Shown here: in pieces, positions 17,236 through 25,513 of the stretch
How the letters are laid out: the number at the start of each line of letters is the position of its first letter
How positions within the stretch are numbered: position 1 is the stretch's first letter
Assembly: GCF_900172315.1 (NCBI RefSeq)
Contig: NZ_FWFV01000001.1
Coordinates: 620,001-684,000 of the forward strand
Origin: Palleronia marisminoris
GTDB taxonomy: Bacteria > Pseudomonadota > Alphaproteobacteria > Rhodobacterales > Rhodobacteraceae
Length of the DNA stretch: 64,000 nucleotides
Direction: 5' to 3'
The notes under the pieces: model-generated
What the model was told of the DNA's origin: nothing
Databases searched by the model: none
Seen by the model: the letters and a program-made list of their open reading frames with translations, nothing else
Position numbers and translations under genes: made by a program

Positions 17236-17688
17236 TCACCCGGTCTCGGTATCGCGGTCCCGCTGGTGCCGGCTGTGGCGGCCAAGCCCCGCTTCGCGGG
17301 CATAGGCGGCCTTCTGCTCGGAGTAGCGGGGCGCGACGAGGGGCGTCGACTCGGGCAGTCCGAACGCGATGCGGTATTCCTCTTCCGTCAGGTCGTGTTC
17401 GGCAGCCAGGTGCCGCTTGAGCATCTTGAACCCCCGACCGCAGCACAGGCAGTAGACGAGGTCGGGCGTCACGGCGCTTTCGACGGGGACAGCGGGAATC
17501 CGGGTCTGTCCGTTGGCGATCGGCGCAGCCCTGGTGAGGGAGAGGATGGACGGGGCGAAGGCGCCGATGCGCAGCTTGCGGATCAGCGCCACGATATCAT
17601 CCTGCGAGACGTCCGGGCGCGTGGCGTATCCGGCCACGATCGTCGCGATGTCAGCATCCGACAGCCGCGCTTGGGAAATGGTCTTCAT
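17236..17688 (-). CDS. MucR/Ros-family zinc-finger transcriptional regulator
   Basis: A 150-residue regulator. The conserved core is the Ros-type zinc finger C80-x2-C83-x9-H93-x4-H98 (YCLCCGRGFKMLKRHLAAEH), followed by LTEEEYRIAFGLP and YSEQKAAYAREAGLG, all diagnostic of MucR/Ros. The N-terminal 60 residues match the part that drives oligomerisation in this family. Members bind AT-rich DNA and control exopolysaccharide, motility and symbiosis or virulence genes, often repressing themselves. An AT-rich inverted repeat lies 64 bp upstream. The target here is unknown. Confidence 0.93.
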   Translation of the reverse strand: MKTISQARLSDADIATIVAGYATRPDVSQDDIVALIRKLRIGAFAPSILSLTRAAPIANGQTRIPAVPVESAVTPDLVYCLCCGRGFKMLKRHLAAEHDLTEEEYRIAFGLPESTPLVAPRYSEQKAAYAREAGLGRHSRHQRDRDTETG

Positions 17689-17751
17689 GGAAATACCGTC
17701 CTTCGGGGCGAAACTCCCCTACGACACCGTGCGCAGGCAGCAGCTGACAAG

Positions 17752-17771
17752 ATCGTACGATAAACTACGAT
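17752..17771. promoter_or_regulatory. inverted repeat upstream of mucR-like gene
   Basis: ATCGTA / TACGAT, 6-bp perfect arms with an 8-base spacer, stands out as AT-rich in a GC-rich region. It lies 64-83 bp upstream of the MucR-family start. MucR/Ros proteins bind AT-rich sites and commonly autoregulate, so this is a candidate operator or promoter element. The binder is inferred only from position. Confidence 0.4.
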
Positions 17772-17854
17772 TATTTCCTGCATACTGCCCGACCGCTCTC
17801 CATTTGCAACCGGGTCTCGTCGCCGGTCGGAAAGGTGATGCGGTCGCAGGGGCG

Positions 17855-18394
17855 TCACGCGGGTGCGGACGCCGCGATCCCGGTGAATTCCGTGACGGCG
17901 TTTCGCAGGGCATCCCAGTCGGTGAACTCGTGGCTGCCGTTCGCGGCGTCGTAGGTCTTGCCCCGCAGGACGACCATCTTCACCACCTGAGCGGCGAAGT
18001 AGTCGTAGCGTTCCGTCTTCACCGCACCGGCGACCAGCGCCTCGCGGGTGGGGGCGAGGCCGGTGCGCATCTTGAATTCGTCGAGATAGTCCTGCGCCTC
18101 TTCGCGCCCATCCTGGAAGCTCGCGCTCAGGCTGACGGAGAGCATCAGCGTCGGCATGGGCGCGAGCTTCTCGGCCAGGGCGGCGACGGTCGCCTCGAAC
18201 AGGTCGGGATGGCGGCGTTCGTGGACAGGGGCCAGCAGGATCACCGCGTCGCCGTCGTTCAGATCGACGGGCACGGTCGCGTCGGTGTCGAATACCCGCA
18301 CCGCATGGCCGTCCTGCCCGAGCATGGTTTCCACGAAGCGGCAGATCTTGCCGGTATGTCCTTCGACGGTCGAGAAGAGGATGGCGATGTTCAT
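17855..18394 (-). CDS. HemG-like flavodoxin (menaquinone-type protoporphyrinogen IX dehydrogenase)
   Basis: 179 residues from the ATG at 18394, which has AAGGAG 7 bp upstream. It is a flavodoxin fold: ILFSTVEGHTGKI is the FMN phosphate loop, and LLAPVHERRHP and SVSLSASF match positions of flavin contact and the extra HemG loop. The pattern ILFST-G-T, SVSL, AGA and C-terminal TDWDAL agrees with E. coli HemG, which oxidises protoporphyrinogen to protoporphyrin in an oxygen-independent way. A perfect FNR box upstream indicates induction at low oxygen, consistent with anaerobic haem synthesis. A general flavodoxin of the same superfamily is the alternative. Confidence 0.75.
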   Translation of the reverse strand: MNIAILFSTVEGHTGKICRFVETMLGQDGHAVRVFDTDATVPVDLNDGDAVILLAPVHERRHPDLFEATVAALAEKLAPMPTLMLSVSLSASFQDGREEAQDYLDEFKMRTGLAPTREALVAGAVKTERYDYFAAQVVKMVVLRGKTYDAANGSHEFTDWDALRNAVTEFTGIAASAPA

Positions 18395-18445
18395 GGCGTG
18401 CTCCTTCGGGTCTCCCCAAGGTTGCATGCCGGGCACGGCGTGACT

Positions 18446-18459
18446 TTGATCCCGATCAA
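18446..18459. promoter_or_regulatory. perfect FNR box upstream of hemG-like gene
   Basis: TTGATCCCGATCAA is an exact TTGAT-N4-ATCAA palindrome, the best FNR match in the window. It lies about 52 bp before the hemG-like start, a spacing suited to class II activation. The rhamnose genes downstream point the same way but end with their own stop at 18507, so the box most likely serves the flavodoxin gene. Confidence 0.88.
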
Positions 18460-18506
18460 ACTCCGCGCCGTCGAGGCACGCGCCCGACCGGACGCGTGCC
18501 ATTCGA

Positions 18507-19781
18507 TCAGACGATGCCGCCGCCGCCCGAGGTCGAGGCCGGGCGCGCCTCGGCCACCTTCGCGCGGTAGCCGGCCTCGCGGTAGGTCGCGAGCGGGTCG
18601 ATGGCGCAGCCCTTCTCGAACCGCGCCATCTGCAGGATCGGCGTCACGTCGGTGCGGAAGGCGCGCTTCAGCGTCTCGGACGCCATCAGCGCGTCGTTCT
18701 CGTCCTGGTAGCCCGACAGCGCCGGGCGATCCACGATCAGCGCCTGCGCATAGGCGCGCTGCACTTCCATGGCCGAGTTCATCAGGCTCTCGATCGGGTC
18801 AGTGACGTTGTGGCTCTGGTCCAGCATGTGCGCGGGATCGAAGCCGGGCGTGTCGGCGGCGTTCACCAGCTCGTTGAACACCAGGAACAGGCGGTAGGGA
18901 TCGACGGACCCGGTATCGAGGTCGTCGTCGCCATACTTGCTGTCGTTGAAGTGGAACCCGCCGAGCTTGCCGAACTGGATCAGGCGCGCAACGATCATCT
19001 CGATATTCACGCTCGGCGCATGGTGGCCGAGGTCGACGAGGCAGAAGGCCCGCTCGCCCAGTTCCTTCGCGATCAGGTAGTTGGTGCCCCAGTCCTGCAC
19101 GACCGTGGAATAGAACGCGGGCTCGAAGATCTTGTGCTCGGTGAACAGGCGCCAATCCTCGGGCAGCTTGGCGTAGATCGCCTTGGTGCTGTCGAGGTAG
19201 CGCTCGAATTGGCGGGTCATGTTGACCTGTCCGGGGAAGTTGGACCCGTCGCCGATCCAGACGGTCAGCGCGGTCGAGCCGATCTTCTTCCCCAGCTCCA
19301 TGCAGTAAAGGTTATGCTCGACCGCCTGGTCCCGCACCTCTTTCCTGGTGTGCGACAGCGAGCCGAACTTGTAGCTATGGGCCTGCCCCTGCGCATCCGA
19401 GAAGGTGTTCGAGTTCATCGCGTCGAAGCCCAGACCCAGTTCCTCGGCCTTGGCGTTCAGGTCGGCGGGGTCGGCATCGTCCCACGGGATATGCAGCGAC
19501 ACGCGCGGGGTGGCACCCGTCAACTGGTGGATCACGCCGCAATCGTCGAGCTTGTCGAAGATCGAGGCCGGCTCGCCCTGCCCCGGGAACCGCGCGAACC
19601 GCGTGCCGCCGGTGCCCACGCCCCAGGACGGCACCGCGATGCCGTAGCCCGCGACCTTGTCCTTTACGGCCGTGATGTCGATGCCGCGCCGGTCCAGCTG
19701 TTCGGCCAGCGCGTCGTAATCGGCGCGCAACCGCGCCTCGGCCGCCTCGTTCGTGGCGGCGATGGTGGTCTTGTCGATCAT
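18507..19781 (-). CDS. rhaI: L-rhamnose isomerase, alphaproteobacterial RhaI type
   Basis: A 424-residue sugar isomerase that converts L-rhamnose to L-rhamnulose. It belongs to the xylose-isomerase-like TIM-barrel group rather than to E. coli RhaA. Metal-site segments are visible: EHKIFEPAFYSTVVQDWG, CLVDLGHHAPSVNIE and LGGFHFNDSKYGDDDLDTG, supplying Glu, Asp and His ligands. The ATG at 19781 follows GGGAGGGA. It lies 48 bp downstream of rhaD in the same direction and forms the minus-strand half of the rhamnose locus. An isolated Gly run (GGGG) ends the protein. Confidence 0.93.
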   Translation of the reverse strand: MIDKTTIAATNEAAEARLRADYDALAEQLDRRGIDITAVKDKVAGYGIAVPSWGVGTGGTRFARFPGQGEPASIFDKLDDCGVIHQLTGATPRVSLHIPWDDADPADLNAKAEELGLGFDAMNSNTFSDAQGQAHSYKFGSLSHTRKEVRDQAVEHNLYCMELGKKIGSTALTVWIGDGSNFPGQVNMTRQFERYLDSTKAIYAKLPEDWRLFTEHKIFEPAFYSTVVQDWGTNYLIAKELGERAFCLVDLGHHAPSVNIEMIVARLIQFGKLGGFHFNDSKYGDDDLDTGSVDPYRLFLVFNELVNAADTPGFDPAHMLDQSHNVTDPIESLMNSAMEVQRAYAQALIVDRPALSGYQDENDALMASETLKRAFRTDVTPILQMARFEKGCAIDPLATYREAGYRAKVAEARPASTSGGGGIV

Positions 19782-19829
19782 GGTATCCCTCCCGGATGGG
19801 ACGCGCGGGTCGCCCCGCGCGCCGCTCTG

Positions 19830-21932
19830 TCAGCGCGTGAACGACTGAACGTTGCCCGCATCCACGTTGATGATGTTGCCGGTGGATTTCGCGCTCTCGT
19901 CGCTGGCGAAGAAGTAGCAGGCGGCGGCGATATCCTCGGGGAAGACGCTGCGCTTCAGAAGCGAGCGTTCGCGGTACATCTCTTCCAGCCCGCCCTTGTC
20001 GGTCCCGTAGGTCGAGGCCCGCTGGTCCAGCCACTCGCCCGACCAGATCTTCGACCCGCGCAGCACTGCATCCGGGTTCACCGTGTTCACGCGAATGCCC
20101 TCGGGCGCGCCTTCCAGCGCAAGGCAGCGCGCCAGGTGGATTTCCGATGCCTTCGCCGTGCAATAGGCCGACGCGCCGGGCGACGCGGCAAGACCGTTCT
20201 TCGACGCCACGAAGATCATCGACCCGCCGATGCCTTGCGTTTTCAGCATCTTGAACGCCTCGCGGCTGACCAGGAAGTACCCCGTCGACAGGATCGACAT
20301 GTTCTTGTTCCACAGGTCCAGCGTCGTGTCCTCGACCTTGGCCGACGAGGCGATGCCGGCATTCGACACCACGATATCCACGCCGCCGAACTCGACCGCC
20401 ATCTCGGCATAGGCCGCCGCCACCGCATCCTCGCTGGTGACGTTCATCTCGACAATGCGCACGACATCCTTGGAATAGCGCCCCGCAAGGTTCTCGTGCG
20501 TCGCGCCCAGCGCCTCGGCGTCGATATCGGCCAGTATGACGCAGGCCCCTTCGGACAGGTACTTCTCGGCCGTCGCGGCACCGATGCCGCCCGCGCCACC
20601 GGTGACGATGGCGATACGGCCCGCCAGCGCCTTGGGCTTGGGCATCCGCTGCAGCTTGGCTTCCTCAAGAAGCCAGTATTCGATGTCGAACGCCTCCTGC
20701 TCGGGCAGGCCCTGATAGGTGCTGACCGCGTCCGAGTTGCGCATCACGTTGATCGCGTTGACGTAGAACTCGCCCGAGATCCGCGCCGTCGCCTTGTCCT
20801 TGGCGAAGGTGATCATGCCGACGCCCGGCACCAGGTAGACCACCGCGTTGGGGTCGCGCATGGCGGGGCTGTTGTCGTACTTGCAGCGGTCGTAATAGGC
20901 CGCGTAATCGGCGCGGTAGTCCTCGACCATGCCCTTCAGCTTGTCGAGCGTGCCGTCCACATCCGGGTTCGCCGGGTCGAAATCCACGACCAGCGGGCGG
21001 ATCTTGGTGCGCAGGAAGTGGTCGGGGCAGGACGTCCCGAGCATCGCCAGACGCTCCATGTCCTTGGCACCCACGAATTGCAGAACCGCGTCCTGATCGT
21101 CGAAATGCCCGACCTTGTGGCTGCCTTCCGAGATCATCCCCCGGATCGCCGGCATCAGCGCGGCGGCCACGCGGCGGCGGTCCTCGGCGGGCAGCGCCTC
21201 GTGAACCTCGCCCCCGAAGGCCGGAACGTCCGCCGTCTTCTCGCCGAACCACTCGATCGCGCGGTTGATGGTGTCGAGCGTCAGCTTGTAGCACTCTTCC
21301 GCGTCATCGGCCCAGGTGAACAGCCCGTGGCTTTCCAGCACGACGCCCTTGGCATCGGGGTTCTTGACGCAGAAATCCTCCAGCCACAGACCCAGCTCGT
21401 AGCCCGGCTTCTTCCAGGGCAGCCAGCCAATGGCCTCGCCATAGATCTCCTGCGTCAGCTCCTTGGAATTCTCGCTGGCGGCGATGGCGATGACCGCGTC
21501 GGGGTGGACGTGATCAACGTGCTTCTTGGCGACGTAGGCGTGCAGCGGCGTGTCGATCGAGGCGGCGCGCGGGTTCAGGTTGAAGGTCGAGTGCGGCAGG
21601 TAGCCGACCATCTCGTCCTCGTACTCCACGCCGCGATACTTGCCCTTCAGCGCCCGCAGCTTGTCCATGTAAAGCGTCGCGAACCCGGCCATGTCGATCG
21701 AGCCGATATCCCCGCCCGAGCCCTTGACCCACAGCACCTCGACATCTTCGCCGGTCAGCGGATCGGGCTGCATCACCTTGGCCGAGGTGTTGCCCCCGCC
21801 ATAGTTCGTCACCCGCTTGTCCGACCCCAGAAGGTTCGAGCGGTAGAGCAGCTTTTCAGGCTCGCTCATCGACGCGGCCTTGCCGGCGTCCCACTGGTTT
21901 TCGATGTGCCCGGCTGCGATGTCTTTGGCCAT
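19830..21932 (-). CDS. rhaD: bifunctional rhamnulose-1-phosphate aldolase / short-chain dehydrogenase
   Basis: 700 residues from the ATG at 21932, behind GGGAGG. The N-terminal half (about 1-420) is a class II aldolase/adducin domain, with zinc-type segments VDHVHPDAVIAIAAS and VVLESHGLFTW. It splits rhamnulose 1-phosphate into DHAP and L-lactaldehyde. The C-terminal half (about 430-700) is a short-chain dehydrogenase: TGGAGGIG nucleotide loop, NAG, and YCTAK as the catalytic Tyr-Lys pair. It probably oxidises L-lactaldehyde to L-lactate. The fused arrangement is typical of rhizobial and rhodobacterial rhamnose loci. It is divergent from rhaR with candidate operators between. Confidence 0.94.
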   Translation of the reverse strand: MAKDIAAGHIENQWDAGKAASMSEPEKLLYRSNLLGSDKRVTNYGGGNTSAKVMQPDPLTGEDVEVLWVKGSGGDIGSIDMAGFATLYMDKLRALKGKYRGVEYEDEMVGYLPHSTFNLNPRAASIDTPLHAYVAKKHVDHVHPDAVIAIAASENSKELTQEIYGEAIGWLPWKKPGYELGLWLEDFCVKNPDAKGVVLESHGLFTWADDAEECYKLTLDTINRAIEWFGEKTADVPAFGGEVHEALPAEDRRRVAAALMPAIRGMISEGSHKVGHFDDQDAVLQFVGAKDMERLAMLGTSCPDHFLRTKIRPLVVDFDPANPDVDGTLDKLKGMVEDYRADYAAYYDRCKYDNSPAMRDPNAVVYLVPGVGMITFAKDKATARISGEFYVNAINVMRNSDAVSTYQGLPEQEAFDIEYWLLEEAKLQRMPKPKALAGRIAIVTGGAGGIGAATAEKYLSEGACVILADIDAEALGATHENLAGRYSKDVVRIVEMNVTSEDAVAAAYAEMAVEFGGVDIVVSNAGIASSAKVEDTTLDLWNKNMSILSTGYFLVSREAFKMLKTQGIGGSMIFVASKNGLAASPGASAYCTAKASEIHLARCLALEGAPEGIRVNTVNPDAVLRGSKIWSGEWLDQRASTYGTDKGGLEEMYRERSLLKRSVFPEDIAAACYFFASDESAKSTGNIINVDAGNVQSFTR

Positions 21933-21994
21933 GGATTGCCCTCCCATGCGGCTGTCCGTTTGCGCGGGACACTCGGTCGCCGGGCGCCCCAAGT

Positions 21995-22061
21995 CAATCC
22001 TTTTCGATCACCTTCAATCATGCTGCACCGCAGAACCGCCACATATGATCGTTTTTGATTG
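21995..22061. promoter_or_regulatory. pair of inverted RhaR operator candidates
   Basis: The motif TGATCG-N5-GATTG occurs at 22046-22061 on the plus strand and again, facing the other way, at 21995-22010. Another CAATCATG-like partial copy lies at about 22014. These AT-rich repeats occupy the gap between rhaD and the DeoR-family gene rhaR and are spaced about five helical turns apart. This suggests one regulator dimer per motif controlling both directions. Confidence 0.6.
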
Positions 22062-22108
22062 ACACGAGGCCCCTTCCCCGCAAATCTCGACCCCAAGGGG
22101 AGGAAGTG

Positions 22109-22909
22109 ATGATCGAAAGCGAACGCCACCGCGTGATCCTGTCAGCCGTACAGGCCCGGCCCGTCGTGACGGTCGCCGAGATCTGCGAGCTGACCGAAGC
22201 GTCCGAGGCCACGGTGCGCCGCGACATCGCCACCCTCCACATGCAAAAGAAGGTCCGCCGGGTGCGCGGCGGCGTCGAAAGCCTCGCCCCGCCGCAATTC
22301 GTCGGCCTCTCCGGCCGCCCGTTCGAGATGAACGCCACCCGCCACGTCGCCGCCAAGCGCGCCATCGCGCAGGCGGCGGTCGAGATGTGCGAGGATGGCG
22401 ACGCCATCATCATCAACGGCGGCACGACCACGTTCCAGATGGTCCACCCGCTCGCCAACCGCCGCTGCCTCGTCTTCACCAACAGCTTTCCCATCGCGGA
22501 ACACCTGCTGAAGCAGTCGAAGAACACGGTGATGATCGCGGGCGGCACGATCTACCGCGAACACAACATCGTCCTGTCGCCATTCGAGAACGACGTGACC
22601 CGCAACTTCGCCGCAAGGCGCATGTTCCTTGGCGCGCAAGGCGTCTCGAAGCTTGGCGTGATGGAGCAGGACCCTCTCATCATCCAGGCCGAGACCAAGC
22701 TGATCGGCCAGGCCGACGAGGTCGTGCTGCTGGTCGACTCGTCCAAGTTCCGCAACCGCTCTGCGCTGATCCTGTGCCCGCTCGACCGGATCACCACCAT
22801 CGTCACCGACGACGGCATCGCCGACAAGGAGGCCGCGATGATCGAGGCCGCCGGCGTCACGCTGACCGTCACCACCCCGAACCGCGCCAACGAAGCGCGC
22901 ACGGGATAA
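22109..22909 (+). CDS. rhaR: DeoR-family regulator of rhamnose catabolism
   Basis: 266 residues from the ATG at 22109, preceded by GGGGAGGAAG; an upstream in-frame start at 22055 lies in the operator region and has no ribosome site. The N-terminal winged HTH contains TVAEICELTEASEATVRRDI, the DeoR signature. The C-terminal sugar-phosphate sensor domain has the INGGTTT loop and DSSKFRNR near residue 225. It heads the rhaSTPQUK operon in the same order as the R. leguminosarum rhamnose locus. There RhaR controls both divergent operons, and the inducer is probably rhamnose or a phosphorylated intermediate. Confidence 0.92.
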   Translation: MIESERHRVILSAVQARPVVTVAEICELTEASEATVRRDIATLHMQKKVRRVRGGVESLAPPQFVGLSGRPFEMNATRHVAAKRAIAQAAVEMCEDGDAIIINGGTTTFQMVHPLANRRCLVFTNSFPIAEHLLKQSKNTVMIAGGTIYREHNIVLSPFENDVTRNFAARRMFLGAQGVSKLGVMEQDPLIIQAETKLIGQADEVVLLVDSSKFRNRSALILCPLDRITTIVTDDGIADKEAAMIEAAGVTLTVTTPNRANEARTG

Positions 22910-22933
22910 CGCTCACCAATGGGAGGAAACCAC

Positions 22934-23929
22934 ATGAGCATCACCAGACGTATCGCAATCGCCACGGGGCTGACCGCAGCCCTCATGGGCAGCACGGCCA
23001 TGGCACAGGACAATGTGCGCATCGCCCTCGTCGCCAAGTCGCTCGGCAACGGGTTCTTCGAAGCCGCCGCGCGTGGTGCCGAGGAAGCCGCCGAGGAACT
23101 CGGCAATACCGAGATCATCTATACCGGCCCCACCTCGACCACCGCCGAGGGCCAGATCGAGGTCATCAACTCGCTCATCGCCCAGCAGGTCGACGCCATC
23201 GCGATCTCGGCCAACGACCCCGACGCGGTCGTTCCGGCTCTGCAAAAGGCCATGCAGCGCGGCATCACCGTGATTTCGTGGGACAGCGGCGTCGCCCCCG
23301 AGGGCCGCGAGATGCACCTCGCCCCCTCCTCGGACGAGCTGATCGGTCAGACGATCATCAAGCTGGCCGCCGACAACCTGCCCGAGGGCGGCCAGGTCGC
23401 GGTCCTGTCGGCCACCTCGACCTCGACGAACCAGAACACGTGGATCGAAGAGATGAAGGCGGTGATGGACCAGTATCCCGACATCGAACTGGTCGCGACG
23501 GTCTATGGCGACGACCTCGCCGACAAGTCCTACCGCGAAACCCAAGGGTTGCTGCAATCCTACCCCGACCTCGACGCGATCATCGCGCCGACCTCCGTGG
23601 GCATCGTCGCCGCCGCTCAGGCCGTGCAGGATGCCGGCAAGGTGGGCGAAGTGAACGTCACCGGCCTTGGCCTGCCGTCCGAGATGGCCGGCGCCATCGA
23701 ATCCGGCGCCTCCGAGTCGTTCGCGATCTGGAATCCGGTCGATCTGGGCTACGCCACCGCGATGCTCGCCCACAACCTCGCCACCGACCAGGCCACGGCC
23801 GAGCCGGGCGCCGAGATCGGCATGGGCCGCATGGGCACCGCCACGCTGGACGAGGACAACCAGGCCGCGATGAGCGAGCCCTTCACCTACGACGCCTCGA
23901 ACATCGAAGAGTTCAAGAGCGTCTTCTGA
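22934..23929 (+). CDS. rhaS: rhamnose ABC transporter substrate-binding protein
   Basis: 331 residues from the ATG at 22934, behind GGAGG. A Sec signal peptide is clear (positive MSITRR, hydrophobic core, cleavage after AMA near residue 24). The mature part is a periplasmic-binding protein of the ribose-binding type (peripBP_1/4): two Rossmann-like lobes, the hinge segment TSVGIVAAAQAVQDAG, and WNPVDLGYATAMLAHNL near the end. It delivers rhamnose to RhaTPQ. A strong stem-loop follows its stop, which could protect this 5' part of the transcript and raise its yield. Confidence 0.93.
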   Translation: MSITRRIAIATGLTAALMGSTAMAQDNVRIALVAKSLGNGFFEAAARGAEEAAEELGNTEIIYTGPTSTTAEGQIEVINSLIAQQVDAIAISANDPDAVVPALQKAMQRGITVISWDSGVAPEGREMHLAPSSDELIGQTIIKLAADNLPEGGQVAVLSATSTSTNQNTWIEEMKAVMDQYPDIELVATVYGDDLADKSYRETQGLLQSYPDLDAIIAPTSVGIVAAAQAVQDAGKVGEVNVTGLGLPSEMAGAIESGASESFAIWNPVDLGYATAMLAHNLATDQATAEPGAEIGMGRMGTATLDEDNQAAMSEPFTYDASNIEEFKSVF

Positions 23930-23946
23930 TCCTCCACCGCCACCGG

Positions 23947-23968
23947 GACCGGCCTTCGCGGGCCGGTC
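23947..23968 (+). other. intra-operon stem-loop between rhaS and rhaT
   Basis: GACCGGCC / GGCCGGTC, an 8-bp perfect stem with a 6-base loop TTCGCG, lies in the 63-bp gap after rhaS. Such hairpins often stabilise the transcript of the binding protein or partly attenuate the following transporter genes, giving excess binding protein. No T tract follows, so a full terminator is unlikely. Confidence 0.65.
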
Positions 23969-23992
23969 TCCCACGCGATCGGGGAGGGACCC

Positions 23993-25513
23993 ATGAGAGA
24001 CGACAGAACCACCGCCGACCCGGTCCTCCGGCTCAGCGGCATCACCAAGACATTTCCCGGCGTCACCGCCCTGTCGGAGGTCGAGCTTGCGCTTTACCCC
24101 GGGCAGGTCACCGCGCTCGTGGGCGAGAACGGCGCAGGCAAATCGACGCTCGTGAAGATCCTCACGGGGATCTACCAGCCCGACGCGGGCCGGATCGAGG
24201 TCGACGGCGCCGAGACGCGATTCCCCACCGCCACCGCCGCCCAAGGTGCGGGCGTCACCGCCATTCACCAGGAAACCGTGCTTTTCGACGAGCTGACGGT
24301 GGCCGAGAACATCTTTCTGGGCCACGCCCCCCGCGGCCGGTTCGGCCTGATCGACTGGTCCGCCATGAAGGCCCAGGCGACCGAGATCCTGACCCGCATC
24401 GGCGCAAAGCTCGACCCGATGAAGCCCCTGCGCGACCTTGGCATTGCTTCGAAACACCTCGTCGCCATCGCCCGCGCCCTGTCGGTCGAGGCGCGCGTCG
24501 TGGTCATGGACGAACCCACCGCCTCGCTGTCCCAGGCCGAGATCGAAGAGCTTTACGACCTCGTCGACCGCCTCAAGGCCGACGGCAAGGCGATCCTCTT
24601 CATCAGCCACAAGTTCGACGAGATCTTCCGCATCGCCGACCGCTACACCGTCTTCCGCGACGGCGAGATGGTCGATGCCGGCATGATCGACGACGTGACC
24701 GAGGACGCGCTGGTCGAAAAGATGGTCGGCCGCTCGATGGACGCGATCTTCCCCAAGCGGCACAGCATCCCGGGCGAGGAAATCCTGCGCGTCTCGGGCT
24801 ATTCCCACCCGACCGAGTTCGCCGACATCAATTTCGGCCTCCGCCGGGGCGAGATCCTGGGCTTCTACGGCCTCGTCGGCGCGGGCCGCTCCGAATTCAT
24901 GCAGGCCCTCTTCGGCGTCACCAAGCCCTCGAAGGGTGCGGTCAGGCTCGACGGCAAGATCGCCGTCATCCGCTCCCCCGCCGAGGCCATCGCCAAGGGC
25001 ATCGTCTACGTCCCCGAGGATCGCGGCAAGCAGGGCGCGATCACCGCCATGCCGATCTTCCAGAACGTCACCCTGCCCTCGCTGTCACAGACCTCGAACA
25101 ACGGCTTCGTGAAGATGGCCGAGGAATTCGCCCTCGCCCGCAAATACACCCAGCGCCTCGACCTGCGCGCCGCCTCGCTGGACCAGGACGTCGGCAACCT
25201 GTCGGGCGGCAACCAGCAGAAGGTCGTCATCGCCAAGTGGCTGGCGACCAAGCCCAAGGTCATCATCCTCGACGAGCCGACCAAGGGCATCGACGTGGGC
25301 TCCAAGGCCGCCGTCCATGAATTCATGGCCGAACTCGCCGCCGAGGGCCTGTCGGTCATCATGGTCAGCTCGGAAATCCCCGAGATCCTCGGCATGTCCG
25401 ACCGCGTCATCGTCATGCGCGACGGCCGCATCGCCGCCGAATACGAGCGTGACGAGCTGACCCCCGAGAAACTCGTCCGCGCCGCCGCCGGATACCAGGA
25501 GAGTGCCGCGTGA
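23993..25513 (+). CDS. rhaT: rhamnose ABC transporter ATPase, two nucleotide-binding domains
   Basis: A 506-residue double ABC ATPase of the RbsA/MglA (CUT2) type. The first domain has Walker A GENGAGKST (44-52) and Walker B VVMDEPT but a degenerate signature (IASKHLVAIARAL instead of LSGGQ). The second domain has a degenerate Walker A (GLVGAGRSEF) but an intact signature LSGGNQQK and Walker B VIILDEPTKG. Such complementary decay is normal for CUT2 ATPases and should leave one functional composite site. It overlaps rhaP by 4 bp. Confidence 0.94.
   Translation: MRDDRTTADPVLRLSGITKTFPGVTALSEVELALYPGQVTALVGENGAGKSTLVKILTGIYQPDAGRIEVDGAETRFPTATAAQGAGVTAIHQETVLFDELTVAENIFLGHAPRGRFGLIDWSAMKAQATEILTRIGAKLDPMKPLRDLGIASKHLVAIARALSVEARVVVMDEPTASLSQAEIEELYDLVDRLKADGKAILFISHKFDEIFRIADRYTVFRDGEMVDAGMIDDVTEDALVEKMVGRSMDAIFPKRHSIPGEEILRVSGYSHPTEFADINFGLRRGEILGFYGLVGAGRSEFMQALFGVTKPSKGAVRLDGKIAVIRSPAEAIAKGIVYVPEDRGKQGAITAMPIFQNVTLPSLSQTSNNGFVKMAEEFALARKYTQRLDLRAASLDQDVGNLSGGNQQKVVIAKWLATKPKVIILDEPTKGIDVGSKAAVHEFMAELAAEGLSVIMVSSEIPEILGMSDRVIVMRDGRIAAEYERDELTPEKLVRAAAGYQESAA

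Noticed and set aside
18810-22058. Very long plus-strand open frame over rhaI and rhaD
   Set aside because: It is antisense to two clearly recognisable enzymes, is rich in Arg/His/Val/Asp/Gln with no domain, and arises from GC-rich third positions.
22387-25320. Long frame within rhaR, rhaS and rhaT
   Set aside because: Out-of-frame reading through three recognised genes, very rich in Arg/His/Pro, with no motif.
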